The position numbers and the translations under genes are program-made. Below are positions 16,547 to 22,967 of a DNA stretch of 64,000 nt, in pieces. The notes beneath the pieces are model-generated. The model saw only the letters and a list, made by a program, of their open reading frames with translations, had not been told where the DNA came from and did not search any database. Positions within the stretch are counted from its first letter, which is position 1; the number at the start of each line of letters is the position of its first letter. The stretch is from an uncultured Verrucomicrobiales bacterium (lineage in GTDB: Bacteria > Verrucomicrobiota > Verrucomicrobiia > Verrucomicrobiales > Akkermansiaceae): assembly GCA_937905985.1 (NCBI GenBank), contig CALCWC010000088.1, positions 1 to 64,000 on the forward strand. Direction: 5' to 3'.

Positions 16547-18547
16547 CTACACCCGCTCAAGAACCATGACCGACCTCGGCAGGAGGTAGAGGGAAAGGCG
16601 CTGGTGCTTGTCCGTGAAGTGGTTCACGTTGTGGTCTTGTCGCCCGAAGCCGCCGAAGCTTGCATCGTCGGAATCCAGAGCCACGCGCCACTCTCCGGCG
16701 GAGGGGGCGGGCAGCAGGTAGTCCGGGATGGCGCGCTCGCCGCTCCAGTTGAACACGAACACGCGGCCGCCGCGCTCGAAAGCCATCACCTGGTTCTTCT
16801 CGTCCATGTTGAGAGGCTGTGCGGGCGGTGCGGACAACAGGTTCGCATCCTGCGCCAGCTCCAGCATGGCCTTGTCGAACTCGTTGAGGAAGCGGTAGCG
16901 CAGCAGCTCGTTGTCCACCAGGCTCCATTGGCGGCGGCAGTACTTGTAGGAGTTGCCGTTGCCCTCGCGCGGGAAGTCAATCCACTCCGGGTGGCCGAAT
17001 TCATTGCCCATGAAGTTGAGCCAGCCCTCGCCGCCGGCGGCCAGCGTGGCCAGGCGTATCATCTTGTGCAGCGCCATGCCGCGGTCGATGACCATGCTCG
17101 GCGTGTTGCAGCTCATGTGCGTGTACATCTCGGCATCCATCAGGCGGAAGGCGATGGTCTTGTCGCCCACGAGCGCCTGGTCGTGGCTTTCGGCGTAGGC
17201 GATGTTGGCCTCGCCATAGCGGCGGTTGGTGAGGGTGTACCACATGTCGCCCACGCTCCATTCCTCGTCCTTCTTCTCCTTGAGCAGCTTGATCCAGTAG
17301 TCCGGCAGGCCCATGGCGAGGCGGTGGGTGAAGCCGAAGCCGCCCTCGTCCACGGGGCGGCAGAGGCCGGGCATGCCACTCATGTCCTCCGCAATGGCGA
17401 AAGCTCCGGGCAGGACCTGCTGCACCAGGCTGGCGGCGAGCTGCAGGTAGGTCACGGCATCCGTGTTGACCTTGGTGTTGAAGTAGCAGCCGAGGTCGGT
17501 GAACGGCTCATGCCCGTGGTGGTAGTAGAGCATGCTGGTGACGCCGTCGAAGCGGAAGCCGTCGAACTTGAACTCCTGCAGCCACCAGCGCAGGTTGCTC
17601 AGCAGGAACTCGATCACCTCGTCTCGCCCGTAGTCGAAGAGGCAGCTGTCCCAATCCGGGTGGCGGCTGTCGCGCTCGCCCGCATTGAAGTACTGGCCGC
17701 CGCTGCCGTCGAAGTTGTTCAGTCCCTCCGCCACGTTCTTCACGGCGTGGGAGTGCACCACGTCCAGCAGCACGGCGATTCCCAGCCCGTGCGCGGTGTC
17801 GATGAGGTGCTTCAGGTCGTCCGGCGTGCCGAAACGGTTGCAGGGCGCGAAGAATGAGGACACGTGGTAGCCGAAGGAGCCGTAGTAGGGGTGCTCCTGC
17901 ACGGCCATGATTTGCACGGTGTTGTAGCCGAGATCCGCGATGCGGGGCAGCACGTTGTCGGCAAACTCGCGGTAGGTGTGGATGCGCTCCTCCTCGCCCG
18001 CCATGCCGATGTGGCACTCGTAGATGAACGGGGTTTTCACACGGGTGGGAGTCCAGCGCGTGTGCTTCCACTTGTAGGGCTGTTCCGGTTCCCAGATGAC
18101 GCCGCAGTAGTCGAAGGTCTTTTCATCCTGCTGCGTGTAGCGGATCCACGCGGGCATGCGGTCGCGGTGCTCCATATCCGCGCCCACCACGTGCACCTTC
18201 ACGCGCGAGCCGTGGTGCAGGGCATCCGCGGGCAGCTTCACCTTCCACACGCCCTCGCGGTTGCGCTGCATGGGTGTGGCGGTGCGGTCCCAGTTGTTGA
18301 AATCGCCGATGAGATAGAGCTCTCGCGCGCCCGGAGCCCACTCGCGGTACACCCACTCGCCCGTGGAGGCCACGCGGGTGAAGCCCATGCGCGTGAAGCC
18401 GTTGGCGCAGTCCAGCAGTGAGCCCCAGCGCTTGCAGATGCGCTGCAGCTGTGCATCGTACAAACGCATGCGCGCCTGTATCTCGCCCTGATACGGTGCC
18501 AGCCAGCCGTCCGCCAGCACCAGTCCCGGTATGGAAGGTCGTCTCAT
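16547..18547 (-). CDS. glgB: 1,4-alpha-glucan branching enzyme, eukaryote-like type
   Basis: GlgB makes alpha-1,6 branches in glycogen. The ~666-residue protein has an N-terminal CBM48 (GFTRVASTGEWVYREWAPGA), then a GH13 barrel and an all-beta C-terminal domain. The nucleophile Asp334 is in GFRFDGVTSMLYYHHG, the acid Glu in AIAEDMSGMPG, and NEFGHPEWIDFPREGN follows. The YHHG and HPEWIDFPREGN signatures are those of the eukaryotic/GBE1-like clade rather than the E. coli clade. A GTG 15 bp further upstream overlaps the -10 box, so the ATG at 18547 is chosen. It stands alone, without other glg genes nearby. Confidence 0.95.
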   Translation of the reverse strand: MRRPSIPGLVLADGWLAPYQGEIQARMRLYDAQLQRICKRWGSLLDCANGFTRMGFTRVASTGEWVYREWAPGARELYLIGDFNNWDRTATPMQRNREGVWKVKLPADALHHGSRVKVHVVGADMEHRDRMPAWIRYTQQDEKTFDYCGVIWEPEQPYKWKHTRWTPTRVKTPFIYECHIGMAGEEERIHTYREFADNVLPRIADLGYNTVQIMAVQEHPYYGSFGYHVSSFFAPCNRFGTPDDLKHLIDTAHGLGIAVLLDVVHSHAVKNVAEGLNNFDGSGGQYFNAGERDSRHPDWDSCLFDYGRDEVIEFLLSNLRWWLQEFKFDGFRFDGVTSMLYYHHGHEPFTDLGCYFNTKVNTDAVTYLQLAASLVQQVLPGAFAIAEDMSGMPGLCRPVDEGGFGFTHRLAMGLPDYWIKLLKEKKDEEWSVGDMWYTLTNRRYGEANIAYAESHDQALVGDKTIAFRLMDAEMYTHMSCNTPSMVIDRGMALHKMIRLATLAAGGEGWLNFMGNEFGHPEWIDFPREGNGNSYKYCRRQWSLVDNELLRYRFLNEFDKAMLELAQDANLLSAPPAQPLNMDEKNQVMAFERGGRVFVFNWSGERAIPDYLLPAPSAGEWRVALDSDDASFGGFGRQDHNVNHFTDKHQRLSLYLLPRSVMVLERV

Positions 18548-18553
18548 ACTTCC

Positions 18554-18582
18554 ATTGTACACCTAACAAACTCCCATGGCAA
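18554..18582 (-). promoter_or_regulatory. glgB promoter
   Basis: On the minus strand TTGCCA (18582-18577), 17 bp, TACAAT (18559-18554), then 6 bp to the ATG. This predicts a leaderless glgB mRNA and fixes the start codon. Confidence 0.7.
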
Positions 18583-18657
18583 GCACGTGAACACACGTTC
18601 ACATTTTCTGTCCTCATGCCGCTTGAAACATTTATTTGTCTTTTTTACAAAAAATGC

Positions 18658-18686
18658 TTGACGCAGGGCAGGGTGGAAGGTAATAT
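18658..18686 (+). promoter_or_regulatory. Promoter of a candidate small RNA
   Basis: TTGACG (18658-18663), a 17-bp spacer and TAATAT (18681-18686) form a good sigma-70 promoter that points away from glgB. No credible coding gene follows on that strand. Confidence 0.65.
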
Positions 18687-18692
18687 GCACTC

Positions 18693-18795
18693 GTCTACGG
18701 GACCGGACGTAAAATTGGTTCCCGGGCTCGAAAGAGTCCGATTCATAGGGTAGTTGGGCACCCAGGGGCTTCGGCCCCTGGGTGACTTCCTTTTC
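18693..18795 (+). ncRNA. Candidate small non-coding RNA
   Basis: A transcript from the promoter at 18658-18686 would run about 100 nt. It would end after a very stable hairpin (18759-18784: arms CACCCAGGGGC and GCCCCTGGGTG, loop TTCG) followed by a pyrimidine-rich tail with TTCCTTTT. Upstream of the hairpin CGGAC and GTCCG can pair, as can GGGACC and GGTTCCC with one bulge. A 22-codon frame overlaps the region but its ATG lies inside the -10 box. I do not recognise 6S, SRP RNA or tmRNA signatures. Candidate only. Confidence 0.5.
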
Positions 18796-18812
18796 CGGAG
18801 GTGCAAAAAAAG

Positions 18813-18837
18813 GGAAGCCGCGCAGAACGCGGCTTCC
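18813..18837 (-). terminator. Intrinsic terminator of the repeat-protein gene
   Basis: A perfect 10-bp stem (GGAAGCCGCG / CGCGGCTTCC, loop of 5) lies beside seven A residues at 805-811, which are U residues on the minus-strand transcript. It sits about 30 bp past the stop at 18866. Confidence 0.9.
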
Positions 18838-18865
18838 GAAAGGGGCAGGGGAGTATGATGGAGTA

Positions 18866-19270
18866 TCAGTGGCTCTTGGAACCCTTGTAGGACCCCGTCT
18901 TGTCGTAGTAGCGGGTGGTGCCGCCGCTGTTGGAGGCCGAACCCTTGAAGGAGCCGCTCTTGTCGTAGTAGCGCGTGGTGCCGCCGCTGTTGGAGGACGA
19001 GCCTTGGAAAGAACCGGACTTGTCGTAATAGCGCGTGGTTCCACCGCTCTCCGTGGCAGAGCCAATAAAGGAGCCGCTCTTGTCGTAGTAGCGCGTGGTG
19101 TTGCCGCTGCGCTGCGCGGAACCTTGGAAGGAGCCGGACTTGTCGTAGTAGCGGGTGGTATCACCGCTGGTGGAGGAAGAGCCCTCGTAGCCGCCGCTGC
19201 CGTTGTAGAATCGCGGGCTGTCGCCAAGCGCGAAGGACGCCGTCATCAGGATCAGTATAATGGATTTCAT
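18866..19270 (-). CDS. Exported protein of six 20-residue RYYDKSG repeats
   Basis: The product is 134 residues. A signal peptide (MKSIILILMTASFALG) is followed by six tandem 20-residue units. The consensus is GGTTRYYDKSGSFQGSSSNS, the first unit being degenerate (SPRFYNGSGGYEGS). Short aromatic/Gly/Ser repeats of this type occur in secreted or periplasmic proteins, and no enzymatic motif is present. The coding DNA is itself a 60-bp tandem repeat, so copy number may vary between strains. It follows the gene at 19328 on the same strand and has its own terminator. Confidence 0.8.
   Translation of the reverse strand: MKSIILILMTASFALGDSPRFYNGSGGYEGSSSTSGDTTRYYDKSGSFQGSAQRSGNTTRYYDKSGSFIGSATESGGTTRYYDKSGSFQGSSSNSGGTTRYYDKSGSFKGSASNSGGTTRYYDKTGSYKGSKSH
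18869..19222. repeat. 60-bp tandem repeat array, six units
   Basis: Units repeat every 60 bp in frame within the RYYDKSG protein. Units 2-6 are near-identical at the residue level and the last is two residues short. Confidence 0.85.
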
Positions 19271-19327
19271 ATTGATGTTGGGTTGTTTGTTGCCGTATAT
19301 ATATATTGGCGCACGCGGCGCCGTGGA

Positions 19328-19969
19328 TTATTCCAGGGTAAAGGTGATGTTTTCCATTTCCGTCTCGCGAGACATCTCGCGGATGCGGCAAGTAGCCTTG
19401 CCGGTGGCAACCTTGGTGCCGTCCGCCTTCTTGGTGTCGTCGATGAAGGTCAGCACGTAATCCGCCGACGAGCTGGATTTGGCGTCCACCTGGCGCACGC
19501 GCACCTTGGCGGTGTAGTCTGCCGTCTTGCGGTAGTCTGCGGAGTAGCTCACGCCGTCCTGCCAGCGGCCTCCGGCGGTGTTGCCGTTGAGGAACGTGTA
19601 GCTGCGCGCGGATTCTCCCTCCAGCGCGCTCCATTCGCCCCATTCGCCGGGAGTGCCGCTCGGGTACAGCTCTCGGCAGCGGATGCGGGCCCCGTTCCCG
19701 TACGTGAACTTCAGCGTCTTGTGCGCCACCTTGTCCAGCGACTTCATGAACTTCAGCGTCATGTGCGCCACCTTGTCCGACGACCTCAACTGCTGTCCAT
19801 CGGAACAGACCATGACTGCCGTGTTCCCGTGAATCTCCGTCTTCACCTCGCCAGTGCCCACGTACTCGGATTCCGGCTTTCCGGATTCCGTCTGCGGCTC
19901 TGCGCCGTCCGCCAACGCCACAGCACTCGCCAGAACCACGCCGGCCATCACTGCATGAATCTTCATCAT
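19328..19969 (-). CDS. Secreted hypothetical protein
   Basis: The 213-residue product has a clear signal peptide (MKIHAVMAGVVLASAVALADGA) and should be exported to the periplasm or beyond. The mature protein looks beta-rich (YTAKVRVRQVDAKSSSSADYVLTF is split by polar turns). It contains a near-perfect internal duplication of 14 residues around DKVAHMTLKF/DKVAHKTLKF. A GEWGEWSALEGE segment is rich in Trp and Gly. No family was recognised. It is followed 57 bp later by the RYYDKSG repeat gene on the same strand, with a small GC hairpin (19308-19322) between them. Confidence 0.65.
   Translation of the reverse strand: MMKIHAVMAGVVLASAVALADGAEPQTESGKPESEYVGTGEVKTEIHGNTAVMVCSDGQQLRSSDKVAHMTLKFMKSLDKVAHKTLKFTYGNGARIRCRELYPSGTPGEWGEWSALEGESARSYTFLNGNTAGGRWQDGVSYSADYRKTADYTAKVRVRQVDAKSSSSADYVLTFIDDTKKADGTKVATGKATCRIREMSRETEMENITFTLE
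19706..19777. repeat. 42-bp tandem duplication inside the secreted protein gene
   Basis: GAACTTCAGCGTC begins both units, at 19706 and 19748. The second unit is partial and differs by few bases, which points to a recent in-frame duplication of 14 codons. Confidence 0.75.
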
Positions 19970-20184
19970 ACCCGTTTTCTATCACAAAACCCCTCTACGC
20001 GCAAGCATTTCCGCTATTTTGCATTACATATATTATGCGAAGTTGTAAATTTGCGTGACGGGGTTGATGCCCTGCTTGGGATGAGGGACAAATCCAAAAT
20101 CCTACACACCCAATCCACAATCCAAAATCAGCGCGCACTTGCGAGTTTCCCACCACGCGCACAAACCAATCCGCCAAAATGAAC

Positions 20185-20212
20185 TTGACGCAGTCAACAG
20201 CGGTGGTATGCT
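20185..20212 (+). promoter_or_regulatory. Promoter of the OsmC-lipoprotein-tlyA operon
   Basis: TTGACG (20185-20190), a 16-bp spacer and TATGCT (20207-20212) precede the ATG by only 6 bp. Confidence 0.6.
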
Positions 20213-20218
20213 GGTGTC

Positions 20219-20626
20219 ATGGTTAAGTGCAAGATGACATACTGCGGCGGACTGCATTGCGAGCTGGTCCACGAACCCTCTGGAGCGAAAGTAATCACGG
20301 ATGCGCCCGTGGACAACCACGGCAAGGGCGAATCGTTCTCGCCGACGGATTTGATGTGCTCTGCGATGGCCGGCTGCATGGCCACCATCATGGGCATCTA
20401 CGCGGAGGAACACAATCTGGATTTGCGTGGGATGACGATTGATGTGGCGAAGATCATGAACCCGAGCCCGCGGCGCATTGCGCGCATCGAGACGGAAATC
20501 TGCGTGCCGCTGCCGGAGGACAATCCGCACAAGGAGGCGCTGGCCCAGTGCGCGCTGGGAAGCCCCGCCATGCGCAGCTTCCACCCGGATATCGAGGTGC
20601 CCATCACTTGGAAATGGGTGGGCTGA
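20219..20626 (+). CDS. OsmC/Ohr family protein
   Basis: The 135-residue product has the OsmC fold core: SPTDLMCSAMAGCMATIMGIYAEEHNLDL, followed by strands and ALGSPAMRSFHPDIEVPITW. Family members reduce organic hydroperoxides with a cysteine pair, or act in other thiol chemistry. Two Cys lie on the central helix (DLMCSAMAGC) and another follows in LAQCAL, but the usual CPV-type second cysteine is replaced, so peroxidase activity is uncertain. A second OsmC gene at 62423 keeps CPVG. It heads a five-gene run with the membrane protein, two lipoproteins and tlyA. Cytoplasmic. Confidence 0.88.
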   Translation: MVKCKMTYCGGLHCELVHEPSGAKVITDAPVDNHGKGESFSPTDLMCSAMAGCMATIMGIYAEEHNLDLRGMTIDVAKIMNPSPRRIARIETEICVPLPEDNPHKEALAQCALGSPAMRSFHPDIEVPITWKWVG

Positions 20627-20647
20627 TCCGCCACCGAAAGCCATCAC

Positions 20648-21127
20648 ATGAAGCGTCTGACCTACATCTATTGGGGCGTGCCGGCGGCGTGTGCGCTGTC
20701 GCTGCTGCGGGGGTATGTCTCCGGCACGGCGCACGTGAGCCTGTTCTGGGTGTCGCTGCTCCCGGCCCTGGTGCTGTGGGGCGCCACGTGGCTGCGCCTG
20801 CAGGAGAACCGCGCCATGCGGCCGGAGTTCTCCGCGCTGGCGGTGCTGCCGCACATTGTGTTCTTCGGCGCGATGGCGGCGGGCGAGGACCTGCTGTCGC
20901 AGGTTCAAGCCAACATCTGGATGATCGTGTACACGCTGATGTGGCTGGGCGCCGCGCTGAGCATGGTCATGGCGCTCTGCCCATCCGCGGACGAGAAGAA
21001 GGAAAAGGCCGCCAAGGGCGGGCGCGACGCTGTGTTCATCATGATGTCCATCCTCACGCTCGCCTACTGCTGGTACAACTGGACCTACACCACCAGGGAC
21101 ATTTTCCTCAAACTCTATACCACCTGA
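20648..21127 (+). CDS. Integral membrane protein of unknown function
   Basis: The 159-residue product has about four hydrophobic segments: around residues 8-20, 30-46, 62-78 with 88-108, and 128-145. They are separated by short polar loops, including a lysine-rich cytoplasmic-type loop (DEKKEKAAKGGRD). No family motif was recognised. It lies 21 bp after the OsmC gene, and the next lipoprotein gene starts one base after its TGA, so it is co-transcribed. Confidence 0.75.
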   Translation: MKRLTYIYWGVPAACALSLLRGYVSGTAHVSLFWVSLLPALVLWGATWLRLQENRAMRPEFSALAVLPHIVFFGAMAAGEDLLSQVQANIWMIVYTLMWLGAALSMVMALCPSADEKKEKAAKGGRDAVFIMMSILTLAYCWYNWTYTTRDIFLKLYTT

Positions 21128-21128
21128 C

Positions 21129-21542
21129 ATGAACACGGCAAACCAGACTCTCTTGCTTGCATGCGCGGCGTTGCTTGCGTCCTGCAATGACTTCTACCAG
21201 ACAGATGGCCATGCCACGGTGAGCGGAACTTCCGTGTACGCCAGAGCGCAGCAGGTAGCGTACGCCCCCAAAACCGTGGCACCCCCTGCCCCCAAGGATT
21301 CCAACATCGCGTACTACGTGCCCGCAAGCTCGGTGCCGCGCGGCGTCCGTGAACTCCACATCTACAAAAAGGCTCCCGTCTTGCAGCAGCCCTCCCCGCA
21401 GGAACTCCTGAAGAACGCGCCTGCCCCGGAACCCGAACCCGTGGTGGAGGACAGCGAACTGGAACACATCCCCGACGAGCTCCTGGAGCAGCCCGCCGGC
21501 ACGCATTCCCACCAGGTCCCGGCCGGAAACCAAACCCTGTAA
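21129..21542 (+). CDS. Predicted lipoprotein, paralogue of the next gene
   Basis: The product is 137 residues with a lipobox (LLACAALLASC, Cys19). It shares a start-region pattern with the following gene: after the lipid-anchored Cys both have an Asp and Tyr cluster, then TDGHATV, G and SVY. The rest is low-complexity, Pro/Glu-rich linker, suggesting a tethered extended chain in the envelope. No enzymatic motif. It sits immediately after a membrane protein gene. Confidence 0.75.
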   Translation: MNTANQTLLLACAALLASCNDFYQTDGHATVSGTSVYARAQQVAYAPKTVAPPAPKDSNIAYYVPASSVPRGVRELHIYKKAPVLQQPSPQELLKNAPAPEPEPVVEDSELEHIPDELLEQPAGTHSHQVPAGNQTL

Positions 21543-21562
21543 ACAATACCACCACACCCACC

Positions 21563-22090
21563 ATGAACAAGTCTATCGTCCCCCTTGTGATAACGTCCGC
21601 CATCCTAGCGTCTTGCGACCACTACGACCGCACGGACGGCCATGCCACGGTGATCGGCCCGTCCGTCTACTCCAACTACAACCCACAGTTGAGGGCGCGC
21701 GAGGTGCAACCGCCCGTGCGCCGCGTGGAGCCCAAGCCGCCCCCCCCTGCCCCGGCACCCCAACCCGCAGCACCCGCGCCTGCTCCCAAGCCTGAGGCAG
21801 CCCCTGCCCCGGCGGCATCTCCCGTGAGCCAGAAGCAGCCGCGAGTGGCCGAGACCCCCTCCCCCGCGCCGGCTCCCAAACCCGTGGCGGCCCCCAAGCC
21901 TGCTCCTGCTCCCCAACAGGTGGTTATTCCCTCACCGAATGAATTGCCGCAGCAGCAGTCCGCCCCTGCGGCCAAGCCCGCGCCGATTCCCGCCCCCGCT
22001 CCCGCAGCGCAGGAGGAACAGCCCGCCAAGCCCACCTATGCCGTCATGCCCGGTCAGAACCGAGGCTTGAGGGTGCGTCCCCGCCGATAA
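21563..22090 (+). CDS. Proline/alanine-rich lipoprotein, paralogue of the previous gene
   Basis: The 175-residue product has a lipobox (VITSAILASC) followed by DHYDRTDGHATVIGPSVYSN, the same opening as its upstream neighbour. Residues ~55-155 are almost entirely Pro, Ala, Lys and Glu (PAPAPKP-type repeats), as in periplasm-spanning tethers. It ends NRGLRVRPRR, a basic tail that could contact peptidoglycan or DNA-like polyanions. Function unknown. tlyA follows 14 bp later. Confidence 0.75.
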   Translation: MNKSIVPLVITSAILASCDHYDRTDGHATVIGPSVYSNYNPQLRAREVQPPVRRVEPKPPPPAPAPQPAAPAPAPKPEAAPAPAASPVSQKQPRVAETPSPAPAPKPVAAPKPAPAPQQVVIPSPNELPQQQSAPAAKPAPIPAPAPAAQEEQPAKPTYAVMPGQNRGLRVRPRR

Positions 22091-22104
22091 AATCCACAAA
22101 TCCC

Positions 22105-22833
22105 ATGCCCAAGCAACGCCTGGATGTACTGGTAGTCTCCCGCGGGCTATGCGATTCCCGCGAGCAGGCGCAGCGTCTCATCCTGGCGGGCGAAGTCACC
22201 GTGAAGGACCAGGTGATCACCAAGCCCGGCACCAAGGTGGATGACGCCCTGCCCATCGCGGTCAAGAACAAGCCCCGGTATGTGAGTCGCGGCGGACTCA
22301 AGCTGGAGGGTGCCCTCAAGGCCTTCCCCGTCTCCGTGGAGGGCAAGGTCTGCCTGGACATCGGCTCGTCCACCGGAGGCTTCACCGATTGCCTGCTCCA
22401 GAACGGCGCCCAGCGCGTACACGCCGTGGACGTGGGCACCAACCAGCTGGTGTGGAAGCTCCGCACCGACCCCCGCGTGGTGGTGAAGGAGCAGTTCAAC
22501 GCCCGCTACATGACCCCCGAGGACCTGGGTGAAAAGGTGCAGCTCATCGTGAGCGACGTCTCGTTCATCTCCCTCACCAAGATCCTGCCCGCCGCCTACG
22601 CCTGCCTGCAGGATGGCGGCGACTTGCTCGTCCTCATCAAGCCGCAGTTCGAGCTGCAGCCGGAGGACATCGGCCCCGGCGGCATTGTGCGGGACCCCGC
22701 CCTGCACCGCCGCGCTGTGGACAAAATCCACGATTTCGTGGTCAACGAGCTGCACCGCGAATGGATGGGCGTGGCCGACTCCCCCATCAAGGGTATGGAG
22801 GGCAACACCGAATTCCTCGCTTGGCTGCGCTGA
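22105..22833 (+). CDS. tlyA: TlyA family rRNA 2'-O-methyltransferase
   Basis: TlyA-type proteins methylate ribose 2'-OH groups of rRNA. The 242-residue protein has an N-terminal S4 RNA-binding domain (RLDVLVVSRGLCDSREQAQRLI is split by normal S4 spacing). The linker YVSRGGLKLEGAL comes next, and then a Rossmann methyltransferase with the SAM site LDIGSSTGGFTDCLLQNGA, DVGTNQL and SDVSFISLTKILP. KPQFEL and GGIVRD near the end are typical. It closes the operon, and a weak hairpin with a T-run follows. Confidence 0.93.
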   Translation: MPKQRLDVLVVSRGLCDSREQAQRLILAGEVTVKDQVITKPGTKVDDALPIAVKNKPRYVSRGGLKLEGALKAFPVSVEGKVCLDIGSSTGGFTDCLLQNGAQRVHAVDVGTNQLVWKLRTDPRVVVKEQFNARYMTPEDLGEKVQLIVSDVSFISLTKILPAAYACLQDGGDLLVLIKPQFELQPEDIGPGGIVRDPALHRRAVDKIHDFVVNELHREWMGVADSPIKGMEGNTEFLAWLR

Positions 22834-22873
22834 AACATGCGGATGTACAATGTACAAATCCTAGGTTAGGCAC

Positions 22874-22893
22874 CTTGCGGCGCAAGTTTTTTT
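22874..22893 (+). terminator. Probable terminator after tlyA
   Basis: CTTGC and GCAAG pair around a GGC loop, followed directly by seven T residues. The stem is short (5 bp), so efficiency is uncertain. Confidence 0.5.
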
Positions 22894-22919
22894 GACATTT
22901 TTTCTTTTTTTTGTGCATT

Positions 22920-22949
22920 TTGCCGTTATCCCGCTTAATAGGGTATAGA
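22920..22949 (+). promoter_or_regulatory. Shared accessory promoter, copy 3 (Sel1-like gene)
   Basis: TTGCCG (22920-22925), an 18-bp spacer ending CGCTTAATAGGG, and TATAGA (22944-22949). A T-rich tract with GTGCATTTTG precedes it, as at the Rhs copies. The ATG at 22968 is 18 bp downstream. Confidence 0.7.
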
Positions 22950-22967
22950 CAAACCCATCATCGTATC

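Noticed and set aside
18418..18753. Plus-strand open frame running from glgB into the intergenic region, ending before the TTCG hairpin.
   Set aside because: It is mostly antisense to glgB, and its last internal ATG lies inside the -10 box of the candidate small RNA promoter.
18693..18795. A tRNA, SRP RNA, 6S RNA or tmRNA gene at the small RNA locus.
   Set aside because: No TPsiC-loop motif with cloverleaf spacing, no GGAAG/AGCA SRP tetraloop region and no tag-reading frame could be found.
18544..19227. Long minus-strand frame across the repeat-protein gene and the small RNA region.
   Set aside because: It is a shadow of the 60-bp repeat array in another frame, with an Ala/Thr/Pro repeat translation. 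The in-phase RYYDKSG frame has a signal peptide and terminator.
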